From the NCBI GenBank assembly GCA_965202845.1, contig OZ241856.1:2418001-2482000 (forward strand): a DNA stretch of 64,000 nucleotides. The letters run 5' to 3'. This DNA is from CBDATA01 sp965202845. GTDB lineage: Bacteria > Acidobacteriota > Vicinamibacteria > Marinacidobacterales > Marinacidobacteraceae. Below the pieces are notes generated by a model. It did not search any database, was not told the origin of the DNA, and worked only from the letters and a program-made list of their open reading frames with translations. Every line of letters begins with the position of its first letter. Position 1 is the stretch's first letter. Both the position numbers and the translations under genes were made by a program. This document shows positions 10,146 through 18,857 of the stretch, piece after piece.

Positions 10146-11009
10146 TCATGGGGCGGCCTCCCCCCAGGGCGCCGATTCGCCGAAGGCCTCCGATTCCTCG
10201 GAGGCCCGGGCGGCGGGACGGAAGCGCGCCAGGGTCGCCGCCAGGTCGGCGCGGTCCGCCACCGGATAGATCCGGCCGTCGAAGACCACGCTGGCCCGTC
10301 CGGTCTCCTCGGAGACCACCAGCACCGTGGCGTCGGTCTCCTCGGTCAGCCCCAGCGCGGCGCGGTGCCGGGTTCCGCCCACTTCGGCCTCCGCCGACTG
10401 GCCGGTGATCGGCAGCAGGCAGCGGGCCGCCACGATGCGGTTTCCGGCCACGATCGCCGCACCGTCGTGGAGCGGCGACCCCGTCTGGAACACCGCCAGC
10501 AGCAGGTCGGCGCTCAGGGCGGCGTCCAGCGAACGCCCGGTGTCCTGGTAGCTCCCGAGCCCGATCTTCCCCTGCCAGACGATGATGCCGCCCAGCTTGC
10601 GGCGCGAGAGGCGGGCGGCGGCCTCGGTCAGGACCGCGAGGGTGCGGGTTTCGGCGTCCTGGGCGAGCCGGCGGGCGCGCAGCGAGAGGCCGCCCCCGCC
10701 GAACTGGCCGAGCTTGGCGAGTCCCCGACGGATTTCCGCCTGGTAGAGGACGATGAGCGCGATGCCCAGGTACGGCAGGGTGTTGCGGACGATCCACTGG
10801 ATGGTGGTCAGCTCGAACTGGCTGGAGCTGGTCAGCACCAGCGCGCCGCCCACGATCAGCGTGCCGAACGCCATCTGCGACGCGCGCCGCCCCTCGATCA
10901 GCTTCAGCAGGATGTGGATGGCGACGGCGACCAGCAGGATGTCCAGCAGGGCGGCGAGCGACATGCGCTCGATCAGCGCGCCGACGAGTCGGCCGAAGGT
11001 GTCGCTCAC
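10146..11009 (-). CDS. cdaA: Diadenylate cyclase CdaA (c-di-AMP synthase)
   Basis: A 287-residue membrane protein predicted to make the second messenger c-di-AMP from two ATP. About three N-terminal membrane helices (first 90 residues) precede the DAC/DisA_N domain. The catalytic DGA motif lies in SPLHDGAAIV, and the nucleotide-binding GTRHRAALGLTEETDA box is intact. The C-terminus is an acidic, low-complexity tail. CdaA-type enzymes control osmolyte uptake and cell-wall homeostasis. Neighbours are ftsH upstream (19 bp) and ybbR downstream. Confidence 0.9.
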   Translation of the reverse strand: MSDTFGRLVGALIERMSLAALLDILLVAVAIHILLKLIEGRRASQMAFGTLIVGGALVLTSSSQFELTTIQWIVRNTLPYLGIALIVLYQAEIRRGLAKLGQFGGGGLSLRARRLAQDAETRTLAVLTEAAARLSRRKLGGIIVWQGKIGLGSYQDTGRSLDAALSADLLLAVFQTGSPLHDGAAIVAGNRIVAARCLLPITGQSAEAEVGGTRHRAALGLTEETDATVLVVSEETGRASVVFDGRIYPVADRADLAATLARFRPAARASEESEAFGESAPWGEAAP

Positions 11010-11028
11010 GCCGGAGTCCCGCGCTGCG

Positions 11029-12951
11029 TCAGGTCGCTCCTCCGGGCTGCGGGGCCAAGGGCGCGGTCAGCGGAGCGGGCGCCTTTTTCTTCTTGTCGGA
11101 CTTCTTGTCGGGGGCTTCCGGCTCGCTCTCCGGGGGCGGGGCGACCTCCGGAAGGGTTCCGCCTTCCAGCACGATCTCCACCTCCGACGAATCCAGCACC
11201 TCGCGCTCGAGGAGCGCTTCCGCCACCGCTTCCAGACGCTTGCGGTTCTCCAGCAGCAGGGCGCGCCCGCGCTGGTAGGCCTCGTCCACGATGCGGCGCA
11301 CCTCGGCGTCGATGGTCTGGGCGGTGCTTTCGCTGTAGTCCTTGCGCGACGCCAGGTCCCGGCCCAGAAAGACCTCGCCGCCCCCGCTGTCGAAGGTGAG
11401 CGGCCCCAAGGTCTCGCTCATGCCCCATTCGCAGACCATGCGGCGCGCCAGATCGGTGGCCCGCCGGATGTCGTCGGAGGCGCCGGTGGTCATCTGGCCG
11501 AGGAAGATCTCCTCGGCGAGGCGTCCGCCCATCTTGACGGCGATCATCGCCTCCACGTACTCGCGGTCCTGGGTGTGGCGGTCGTCCTCCGGCAGCAGCA
11601 TGGTGACGCCCATCGCCATGCCGCGCGGAATGATGCTGACCTTGTGGAGCGGGTCCGCCTTGTCGAGGAGCGCGGCGATCACCGCGTGCCCCGCCTCGTG
11701 GTAGGCGGTGGTCCGCTTCTCCTCGGCGCTCATCATCACCGACCGCCGCTCGGCGCCCATCAGCACCTTGTCCTTGGCCTTCTCGAAGTCGGACATGCGG
11801 ACGGTCTTCTGCGTGTAGCGGGCGGCGTTCAGGGCGGCCTCGTTGACCAGGTTGGCGAGGTCGGCGCCCGAAAACCCCGGCGTTCCCCGGGCGAGGAGGC
11901 GGAGGTTCACGTCCTTCTCGAAGGGGATCTTCCGGGTGTGCACCTTCAGCACCCCCTCCCGACCGCGGATGTCGGGGAGCGCCACCACCACCCGCCGGTC
12001 GAAGCGGCCGGGGCGCAGCAGCGCCGGGTCCAGGACGTCCGGGCGGTTCGTCGAGGCCACCAGGATGACCCCCTCGCTGGACTCGAAGCCGTCCATCTCC
12101 ACCAGCAGCTGGTTCAGGGTCTGCTCCCGCTCGTCGTGCCCGCCGCCGAGACCCGCGCCCCGCTGGCGCCCCACCGCGTCGATTTCGTCGATGAACACGA
12201 TGCAAGGAGCGTTCTTCTTCCCCTGCTCGAAGAGGTCGCGGACGCGGCTCGCGCCGACCCCCACGAACATCTCCACGAAGTCGGAGCCGCTGATGGTGAA
12301 GAACGGGACGTTGGCTTCCCCGGCGATGGCCCGGGCCAGGAGCGTCTTGCCGGTGCCCGGCGGCCCCATGAGCAGCACCCCCTTGGGGATGCGCCCGCCG
12401 AGGCGCTGGAACTTCTGCGGTTCGCGGAGGAAGTCGATGATCTCCTGAAGCTCCTCCTTGGCCTCGTCCACCCCGGCCACGTCCTTGAAGGTGACCTTCT
12501 TCTGCTGGTTCGAGCTGAGCTTGGCGCGGGAGCGGCCGAACGACATCGCCCGGTTGCCGGGCGCCTGCATCTGCCGGATCAGGAAGAAGAACAGACCGAC
12601 GATCAGCAGGATCGGGATCCAGCCGAGCAGGGTCAGAACCCACGAGGAGCGGGTCGCGTCGTCGGCCTCCACGTTGATGCCGCGCTCCAGCAGCTGGGCC
12701 ACCAGCCCCTCCATCTGCGGGGCGAAGGTGCGGAACTGGTTTCCCTCCGCGTCGAGACCGGTGATCTCGCTGCCGGCGCCGGTGCCGGTGATGCTGACTT
12801 CGGCGATCCGGTCCTCCTCGACCTGCTGCATGAACTGGGTGAAGGAGAGCTCGCTCTCGTCCTCGGCGATCCGCCCGGAGAGGTTCCAGAACAGGATCAG
12901 GACCAGCGAGGCCACCAGCCAGAAAAGAAGGTTCCGGTTGGTGGAGCTCAA
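11029..12951 (-). CDS. ftsH: ATP-dependent zinc metalloprotease FtsH
   Basis: A 640-residue membrane AAA protease that degrades damaged or regulatory membrane and cytosolic proteins. Two membrane helices (about 8-24 and 104-124) flank a small periplasmic domain. The AAA module has Walker A GPPGTGKT (196-203), Walker B IVFIDEIDAV (251-260) and the second region of homology ending RPGRFDRR. The zinc site HEAGH is at 418-422. The C-terminal tail is lysine- and proline-rich (SDKKSDKKKK-like), longer than the catalytic core needs. Gene order tilS-ftsH is common across bacteria and supports the call. Confidence 0.95.
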   Translation of the reverse strand: MSSTNRNLLFWLVASLVLILFWNLSGRIAEDESELSFTQFMQQVEEDRIAEVSITGTGAGSEITGLDAEGNQFRTFAPQMEGLVAQLLERGINVEADDATRSSWVLTLLGWIPILLIVGLFFFLIRQMQAPGNRAMSFGRSRAKLSSNQQKKVTFKDVAGVDEAKEELQEIIDFLREPQKFQRLGGRIPKGVLLMGPPGTGKTLLARAIAGEANVPFFTISGSDFVEMFVGVGASRVRDLFEQGKKNAPCIVFIDEIDAVGRQRGAGLGGGHDEREQTLNQLLVEMDGFESSEGVILVASTNRPDVLDPALLRPGRFDRRVVVALPDIRGREGVLKVHTRKIPFEKDVNLRLLARGTPGFSGADLANLVNEAALNAARYTQKTVRMSDFEKAKDKVLMGAERRSVMMSAEEKRTTAYHEAGHAVIAALLDKADPLHKVSIIPRGMAMGVTMLLPEDDRHTQDREYVEAMIAVKMGGRLAEEIFLGQMTTGASDDIRRATDLARRMVCEWGMSETLGPLTFDSGGGEVFLGRDLASRKDYSESTAQTIDAEVRRIVDEAYQRGRALLLENRKRLEAVAEALLEREVLDSSEVEIVLEGGTLPEVAPPPESEPEAPDKKSDKKKKAPAPLTAPLAPQPGGAT

Positions 12952-13003
12952 ACCGCGTTCCTCGGAAGGATGATCATGCCCGCAAGAGCGACAAGCCGTA
13001 CTG

Positions 13004-13996
13004 TCATGCTCGATTATACCGATTCGTGAGCATCAGGGTTCCGTCCTCGATCCGGGCGTGCGCTCCCGGAAGGTCCAGCGAGGCGCCCGGACGCTCCAGC
13101 AGATGCCGGATCGCCTCGATGTGGACCAGGCCGATGCGCCGGAGATGGCCCCGCGCCGCGCGGAGGGCTTCCCGGAGGAGACGGCGGGAGAGCGCCGGGG
13201 GCATCCGGGCCAGCGCCGGAACCGGCAGCCGCACTTCCCCCGGCGACTCGACCGCGAGCTCCCGGAAATGCGTCCGGGCGGCGTCCTGGAGCCATTCCTC
13301 ATCGTCGCGCAGCAACCGGGCGGTTCGGGAAAGCGCGTGTTCGATCCGGGGGTTCAGCTCCTCGGCGAGCAGCGGAAGCACCCGCTCGCGCACCCGGTTG
13401 CGAGCGAACCGGGGATCCTGATTCGACGGATCGGGGAAGACGTCCCAGCCTTCGGCGGCGACGATCGCCTCGAGGTCGGGGCGGGACGCTTCCAGCAGCG
13501 GCCGCCAGAGCCGGAACCCCCGCTCGTCGGTTCGCATCTCCGGCATCGCCGCAAGGCCCAGTCCGCCCGCGCCCCGGGCCAGCTGGAGCACCAGGGTCTC
13601 GGCCTGGTCGGACCGGGTGTGGGCGACCGCGACCGCCGCAAGACCGAGCTCCGCCGCCTTGCGGGCAAAGAAGTCGAGCCGGGCGAGGCGCCCCGCCTCC
13701 TCGACCGGGCGGCCGGTCTCCCGGGCGCGCAGGGCGACGTCCTCGCGCTCCTCCACGAACCGAACTCCGATTTCCGAGGCCGCCCTTCGGGCGAACCGGG
13801 CCTGCTCCGCCGAGTCGGGGCGGAGCGCGTGATCCAGGTGGAGGGCGACGAGGTCGGGACGCTCCCGCGCCAGCAGCCGCAGGAGCGCCGTCGAGTCGAG
13901 GCCGCCCGAAAACCCGACGCCGACCGGCCCCTCCCCGGGTCCGCGCCGGAACGCGGCGCGCAGGAGGTCCGCCGGATCAGGCTTTTTTCGGCCCAT
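13004..13996 (-). CDS. tilS: tRNA(Ile)-lysidine synthase
   Basis: A 330-residue PP-loop ATPase that converts C34 of the CAU-anticodon tRNA-Ile to lysidine so that it reads AUA. The PP-loop SGGLDS (residues 30-35) is intact, followed by HLDHALRPDS, and the family feature NQDPRFARNRVRERVLPLL is near 200. A short C-terminal domain is present, but the second substrate-binding C-terminal domain of long TilS forms is not obvious. The start overlaps the end of the CorC-type gene by 20 bp. The 52-bp gap to ftsH holds nothing recognisable. Confidence 0.9.
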   Translation of the reverse strand: MGRKKPDPADLLRAAFRRGPGEGPVGVGFSGGLDSTALLRLLARERPDLVALHLDHALRPDSAEQARFARRAASEIGVRFVEEREDVALRARETGRPVEEAGRLARLDFFARKAAELGLAAVAVAHTRSDQAETLVLQLARGAGGLGLAAMPEMRTDERGFRLWRPLLEASRPDLEAIVAAEGWDVFPDPSNQDPRFARNRVRERVLPLLAEELNPRIEHALSRTARLLRDDEEWLQDAARTHFRELAVESPGEVRLPVPALARMPPALSRRLLREALRAARGHLRRIGLVHIEAIRHLLERPGASLDLPGAHARIEDGTLMLTNRYNRA

Positions 13997-15233
13997 CGTC
14001 GGGCGGCGGGGCGATCCGGATGCGGGAGATGCGGTTGTGGTCCAGGGCAGCGACCGCGATCCCGAAGCCGCGGTCCGTGGTCTCGTCGCCGGCCTCCGGA
14101 ATCCGCCCGAACCGCTTGAGCGCGTACCCGGCCACCGTGTCGTAGTCGTCGTGGGCCGGAATCGTCCACCGGGCGCCCGAAAGACCCAGAAGCCGGTTGG
14201 CCTCGTCCACCGGGAGCGCCCCGCTGAGGCTCAGGCTGCCGTCCGGGAGGCGGAGGAGCGCGTCGGGGTGGGGGTCGCCGACGATCTCCAGCAGCTGGCG
14301 GAGCGTGATCAGCCCCTCCACGCCGCCGTGCTCGTCCACCACGATCAGCATCCGGCTTCCCGACTCCCGCATCGTCACCAGCGCCTGCCCCAGGGTGGCG
14401 GCGCCCGGAACGTAGCTGGGCGGGCGGATGCTCCGTTCGATGCGAAGCGGCGCGCCGGAGGCGGCGGCCTCCAGGATGTCGTGGACGTGCAGGACGCCCA
14501 GGATGTTGTCCAGGCTGTCGCGGTACACCGGCAGCCGCGAGTGGTGGCGCTCCCGGAAGAGCTGGATGGCGTCCACCGGACCGGCGCCCACCGGCAGGGC
14601 GGCGATGTCCCGGCGGGGGATCATGACTTCGGTGAGGCGCCGCCCGGTGACCTGGACCAGCTGCGCCAGCATCTCGGCCTCCCGGTCGGTGTCGCTCCCC
14701 TCCACCATCGCCCGCAGCTCGGACGCGGTGAGGCGCCCCTGGCCGTCCTGCCGGCGGAACCCGAACAGCCGCAGCACCTGGGCCGCCACCCACTCCAGCG
14801 CCCGGGAAACGGGCCCCAGCAGCCGGAACACGACCCGGATCGGACGGATCACCGCGAGCGACCAGGCCTCCGGGTGGCGGGCCGCGATGGATTTGGGAAC
14901 CATCTCCCCGAACACCAGCAGCGCCACGGTGGTGACGACGGTGGCGACGGTGGCGGCCCGCACCCGGCTCTCGGCCGAGGTGGCGCCGATGGCCAGCACG
15001 GTGGTCATCAGGACGCCGGCCAGGGTGTTCACGAACACGTTCCCGATCAGGATGGAGGCGAGGAAGCGCTCCGGGCGCTCGGCGACCCGGCGCACCGCCT
15101 CGGCGCGCGCCTCGCTCTTTCCCATCGCCCGGAGGCGATACCAGCGGGTGGCGGTGAGGGCGGTCTCCGAACCGGAGAAGAACCCGGAAAGGAGGGTGAT
15201 GACGACCAGCGCCGCGAAGGCCGCGCCGATCAT
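13977..15233 (-). CDS. CorC/HlyC-type CNNM-CBS domain membrane protein
   Basis: A 418-residue protein with an N-terminal DUF21/CNNM membrane domain (three to four helices in the first 140 residues, with FFSGSETAL and GEMVPKSIA typical of the family). A CBS pair follows (about 195-310; RRDIAALP, DEHGGVEGLITLRQLLE), then the C-terminal CorC_HlyC domain (about 325-410, containing HDDYDTVAGYALKRFGRIP). Family members are linked to magnesium and cobalt efflux or its regulation. They are often misnamed haemolysins, and no toxin function is implied. The gene overlaps tilS at its 3' end. Confidence 0.85.
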   Translation of the reverse strand: MIGAAFAALVVITLLSGFFSGSETALTATRWYRLRAMGKSEARAEAVRRVAERPERFLASILIGNVFVNTLAGVLMTTVLAIGATSAESRVRAATVATVVTTVALLVFGEMVPKSIAARHPEAWSLAVIRPIRVVFRLLGPVSRALEWVAAQVLRLFGFRRQDGQGRLTASELRAMVEGSDTDREAEMLAQLVQVTGRRLTEVMIPRRDIAALPVGAGPVDAIQLFRERHHSRLPVYRDSLDNILGVLHVHDILEAAASGAPLRIERSIRPPSYVPGAATLGQALVTMRESGSRMLIVVDEHGGVEGLITLRQLLEIVGDPHPDALLRLPDGSLSLSGALPVDEANRLLGLSGARWTIPAHDDYDTVAGYALKRFGRIPEAGDETTDRGFGIAVAALDHNRISRIRIAPPPDDGPKKA

Positions 15234-15305
15234 CGGCCGGGTCCCTGGCGACGGCGCGCGCCGCCCGTCCGTTTCGGACCCTGGTCGGAGTCCACCGCTC
15301 CCTGC

Positions 15306-16382
15306 TCAGTCGAACCGGCGGAGGACGCGATACCGGGTGTCGCGCTGCACCGGGGTGAAGCCGGCCTCCCGGATCAGGATGCGGACTTCGTCGAAGCTGG
15401 TCCGGTTCACGAAACCGGTGCAGGCGTGGACGTTCTCTTCCAGCAGGGTGCCGCCGAAGTCGTCGGCGCCCCAGTGCAGGCCGACCTGGCCGGCCTTCTT
15501 GCCCTCGCTGAACCACGAGGCCTGGATGTGGTCGAAGTTGTCGAGGATCAGCCGGGAGGCGGCGAGGATGCGGAGGTAGTCGTTCGGGCCGGCGTAGTGC
15601 GGGATCTTGCGCACCAGCGGGGTGTTTCCCGGCTTGAAGCTCCAGGGGACGAAGGCGGTGAAGCCGCCGAATTCGTCCTGAAGCGTTCGGATGTGCATGA
15701 GGTGCTCCACGATGTCGGCGGTGGTCTCCACGTGGCCGTACATCATGGTCGCGGTGCTGCGCCAGCCCAGCGCGTGCGCCTCCCGGTGCACGTCCAGCCA
15801 GGCGGCGGCGCCGCCCTTCTTGTGCGAGATGCGCCGCCGCACCCGGTCGGCGAGGATCTCCGCCCCGCCTCCCGGCAGGGTGTCCTGGCCGGCGTCCTGC
15901 AACTGGCGCAACACCTCGCGGATCGAAAGGCCGCTGACCTTCGCCATCCCCTCGATTTCCACCGCCGACCAGAAATGGGGCGTGACTTCGGGAAAGCGCT
16001 CCTTCATGCCGCGCACCAGGTCCAGGTAGTAGTCGAACGGGAGCGACTCGTTCACCCCACCCTGGAGCAGCACGGTGGTGGCGCCCTTTTCCACCGCCTG
16101 CCCGATGCGGTCCAGCATCTCCGACGCCGAATGGGTGTACGCCTCCTCGTGGCCGGGATGGCGGTAGAAGGCGCAGAAGGTGCAGTCCACCTCGCAGACG
16201 TTCGTGTAATTCGGGTTGGTGTCCACCACGAAGGTGACTTCGGACTCCGGATGCCGCCGGAACCGTTCCCGGTTGGCGAGTTCGCCCACCGTGAGGAGGT
16301 CGGCGTCGTCCAGCAGCCACTGCGCTTCGGCTTCGTCGAGGCGCTCCCCCGCCCCGATTTTGGCTCTAATGGACTCGTTCAT
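15306..16382 (-). CDS. mqnC: Cyclic dehypoxanthinyl futalosine synthase MqnC
   Basis: A 358-residue radical SAM enzyme of the futalosine menaquinone pathway that cyclises dehypoxanthinyl futalosine. The iron-sulfur motif CEVDCTFC (Cys 63, 67, 70) follows the N-terminal helices. DTLPGGGAEIL and SATMMYGHVET are diagnostic of the MqnC/MqnE pair. ATG 16382 overlaps the mqnA stop by four bases (ATGA), which fixes the start even though the frame is open further upstream. Length and residues match MqnC better than MqnE, which is encoded separately at 17157-18269. Confidence 0.92.
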   Translation of the reverse strand: MNESIRAKIGAGERLDEAEAQWLLDDADLLTVGELANRERFRRHPESEVTFVVDTNPNYTNVCEVDCTFCAFYRHPGHEEAYTHSASEMLDRIGQAVEKGATTVLLQGGVNESLPFDYYLDLVRGMKERFPEVTPHFWSAVEIEGMAKVSGLSIREVLRQLQDAGQDTLPGGGAEILADRVRRRISHKKGGAAAWLDVHREAHALGWRSTATMMYGHVETTADIVEHLMHIRTLQDEFGGFTAFVPWSFKPGNTPLVRKIPHYAGPNDYLRILAASRLILDNFDHIQASWFSEGKKAGQVGLHWGADDFGGTLLEENVHACTGFVNRTSFDEVRILIREAGFTPVQRDTRYRVLRRFD

Positions 16383-17143
16383 GCGAGCAGGCGGTGTTCG
16401 TGGATCATGTTGCGGAAGCAGGCGAGGCCCCGGTCTTCCTCGGGCCCCAGGCGGTAGGTGAAGTCGGAAAGATAGCGGGCGATGGTCGGGGCGTCGCCCA
16501 GCGGACCGGCGGCCCGGGCGGCGATCTGCGGAATCCGGGCGATCCCGCGGGCGAGGGACGCCTCCACCATGCGGGCGAGCGCCAGCCGGGCGGTCGGCGG
16601 CAGGGAGCGGCGGGCGCTCCACACCGCAAAGACGAAGGGGAACCCGGTCCATTCCCGCCAGGCGCTCGCCAGGTCCACCCGGAAGGGGTACGCCGGGTCC
16701 GGGCGTTCGCGCTCCCGAAGCGCCGCGTCGCCGATCACCAGCAGGGCGTCGCGCTTGCGGGCGATGCCGCGGCGGTAGCGCAGCTCCCGGACGCCCAGCC
16801 GCCGTTCCAGCCAGAGGCGCAGAAGGAGCATCGCGGTCGAGGTCTCGGCGCTGATCTCGATGGTCTCGCCGTGCAGCTCGGCGGGCGGGCGGCGGGAGAC
16901 CAGGAACACGCTCCCGGCGCGCTCCCGGCAGGCGATGCCGAAACCCTCCCCGGCATCCCGGAGCGGGCTGTACCGGTCCTCGTTCCGGAGCAGGTCCGCC
17001 ACCGAGAGCGCCCCGGCGTCCAGCTCGCCGGCGGCGGCCAGCTGGCCGATCGCGGACGGGGCGGCGCGGAAGATGCGGACTCCTTCGAGCGGCTCGAACG
17101 GCAGCGTGTTCAGGTAGGCGAGCTGGCCGACCAGCAGGCGCAC
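16379..17143 (-). CDS. mqnA: Chorismate dehydratase MqnA
   Basis: A 254-residue protein of the periplasmic-binding-protein fold that converts chorismate to 3-enolpyruvyl-benzoate, the first committed step of the futalosine pathway. Typical features are the N-terminal VGQLAYLNTLPFEPL, the GALSVADLL strand-helix and the AWREWTGFPFVFAVW segment. There is no signal peptide, as expected for a cytoplasmic enzyme. It overlaps mqnC by 4 bp and follows mqnE by 13 bp, so the genes are almost certainly co-transcribed. Confidence 0.9.
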   Translation of the reverse strand: MRLLVGQLAYLNTLPFEPLEGVRIFRAAPSAIGQLAAAGELDAGALSVADLLRNEDRYSPLRDAGEGFGIACRERAGSVFLVSRRPPAELHGETIEISAETSTAMLLLRLWLERRLGVRELRYRRGIARKRDALLVIGDAALRERERPDPAYPFRVDLASAWREWTGFPFVFAVWSARRSLPPTARLALARMVEASLARGIARIPQIAARAAGPLGDAPTIARYLSDFTYRLGPEEDRGLACFRNMIHEHRLLA

Positions 17144-17156
17144 TCGGTGAACGTCC

Positions 17157-18269
17157 TCAGGCGGCTTCCCAGACCCGGACGACGTTGTAGAGCGCGTCGC
17201 GCTCCACCGGAACCTTGCCGGCGTCCCGGATCATCCGGACCAGGCGCTCCCGCGCCAGCCCCACCGGGCTTTCCGCCTGGGCGAAGTGGGCGATCCGCTC
17301 CTCGCCGATGGTGCCGTCCAGGTCGCTCGCGCCGAAGTTGAGCGCCATCGCCGCCGAATCCTCGCCCAGCATCACCCAGTACGCCTTGATGTGCGGGAAG
17401 TTGTCCAGCAGCAGGCGGGCGCAGGCCACCGTGCGCAGGTCCTCCAGCACCGAAGCCTGGCGTTCGGCGAGGCCAGTGTTTCCCGGCTGCAGGGCGAGCG
17501 GGATGAAGGATGCGAACCCGGCGGGCTCGGCGGCGCTTTGCTCCTGGGCCTCCCGCAGCTGGAGCATGTGATCCACCCGCTCCTCCCAGGTCTCGATATG
17601 GCCGTACAGGAGCGTCGCGTTCGACATGATGCCCAGCCGGTGCGCCGCGCGATGCACCTCGAACCAGCGCTGGCGGCCGATCTTGGTGCGGAAGGTCTCC
17701 TGGCGCACCCGGTCGGAAAACACTTCGGCGCCGCCGCCGGGAAGGCTGTCGAGACCGGCTTCCTTCAGGCGGATGAGGATGTCTTCGATGCTGGTTCGTT
17801 CCAGGCGCGCGAACCAGTCGATCTCCACCGCCGTCCACGCCTTGATCTGCACCGACGGGAATTGGCTGCGGATCGCGCTGACGATTTCGAGATAGCGGTC
17901 GAACTTCCACTTCGGGTGCAGCCCGCCCACGATGTGCACTTCGGAAAGCTCCGGGGTCACCTGCGCGAGCACTTCGTCGATGTCCTGCTCGTAGGCGTGG
18001 GCGTCGCCGGGCTTGGCGGCGAAGTCGCAAAAGACGCAGGACAGGACGCAGAGGTTGGTGGGATTGATCTGGCGGTTGACCACGAACTGCACCCGGTCGC
18101 CGTTCCTGGCGCGCGCCGCGTGGTCGGCCATCCTGCCGAGCGCCGGAAGGTCGGTGGTTCCGAGGAGGGTGACGCCGTCCTCCCGGCCCAGACGCTCCCC
18201 GGCCAGAACCTTCTCCCAGATAGGAACGAGATCGGCGTCGCGGAAGGCGACGCCCCGGAAAGACGACAC
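17157..18269 (-). CDS. mqnE: Aminofutalosine synthase MqnE
   Basis: A 370-residue radical SAM enzyme that joins 3-enolpyruvyl-benzoate to S-adenosylmethionine to give aminofutalosine. The cluster motif CVLSCVFC (Cys 74, 78, 81) follows VNRQINPTNLC. The motifs HIVGGLHPKW, SLPGGGAEVFS and NATLLYGHIET are characteristic of MqnE. It sits between the UbiX-like gene (13 bp upstream) and mqnA. No mqnB or mqnD homologue is visible in this window, so those steps must be encoded elsewhere. Confidence 0.92.
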   Translation of the reverse strand: MSSFRGVAFRDADLVPIWEKVLAGERLGREDGVTLLGTTDLPALGRMADHAARARNGDRVQFVVNRQINPTNLCVLSCVFCDFAAKPGDAHAYEQDIDEVLAQVTPELSEVHIVGGLHPKWKFDRYLEIVSAIRSQFPSVQIKAWTAVEIDWFARLERTSIEDILIRLKEAGLDSLPGGGAEVFSDRVRQETFRTKIGRQRWFEVHRAAHRLGIMSNATLLYGHIETWEERVDHMLQLREAQEQSAAEPAGFASFIPLALQPGNTGLAERQASVLEDLRTVACARLLLDNFPHIKAYWVMLGEDSAAMALNFGASDLDGTIGEERIAHFAQAESPVGLARERLVRMIRDAGKVPVERDALYNVVRVWEAA

Positions 18270-18282
18270 GGGACGGGAAATT

Positions 18283-18852
18283 CTAGCGTTCCTTCTTCCG
18301 GGGGGCGGTCTCCTCCTCCCGCCAGCCGGGGCCAGAGGGAAGCCCGATCACGCCCAGCACCTTGTCCACGAACCCGTCCACCACCTGCTCCATGGATTCC
18401 GGCTGGCGATACCACGGGGGCGCCACCGGCATGACGATCCCGCCGGCTTCGGACACGGTGAGCGCATTCCGCAAGGTGATCGTGGACCAGGGGGTTTCCC
18501 GAACGCAGAGAACCAGTTTCATCCGTTCCTTCAGCGCGACTTGCGCGGCGCGGGTGATCAGGGTGTCCGCGATTCCCGCCGCCACCTTTCCCAGGGTGGA
18601 GAGACTGCACGGGATCAGCACCAGCGCGTCGTAGCGGTTCGAGCCGGAAGACCACGGCGCCGCCAGGTCGGTGTCCCGGTGGACGCGGGCGGCGCGCGCC
18701 TCCAGCTCGTCCCTGCCGACGCCGCACTCCAGCCGGAGCACTTCCTCGCCCCAGCGGGAGACGATGAGATGCCGTTCGCCGGGACAGCGTTCGAGGAAGC
18801 GGAGTCCGTAGATCGACCCCGAAGAACCGGAGATTCCCACTACGATGCGCAT
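18283..18852 (-). CDS. ubiX: UbiX-family flavin prenyltransferase
   Basis: A 189-residue flavoprotein-fold enzyme predicted to make prenylated FMN, the cofactor of UbiD-type decarboxylases. The N-terminal VVGISGSSGSIYGLRFLE and the later LIPCSLSTLGKVAAGIADTL and VLCVRETPWSTI match UbiX/Pad1 proteins. The usual S-T and E-x-P motifs are conserved. ATG 18852 puts the start at the conserved beginning. A GTG at 18861 overlaps the upstream stop (GTGA) and is a possible alternative adding three residues. Its place inside the mqn operon suggests it serves a late decarboxylation step (MqnL/M-type). Confidence 0.85.
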   Translation of the reverse strand: MRIVVGISGSSGSIYGLRFLERCPGERHLIVSRWGEEVLRLECGVGRDELEARAARVHRDTDLAAPWSSGSNRYDALVLIPCSLSTLGKVAAGIADTLITRAAQVALKERMKLVLCVRETPWSTITLRNALTVSEAGGIVMPVAPPWYRQPESMEQVVDGFVDKVLGVIGLPSGPGWREEETAPRKKER

Positions 18853-18857
18853 CGGGA

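Noticed and set aside
13977..15233. A haemolysin (name often given to this family)
   Set aside because: DUF21, CBS pair and CorC_HlyC domains indicate a CNNM/CorC-type ion-transport-related protein. No toxin features are seen.
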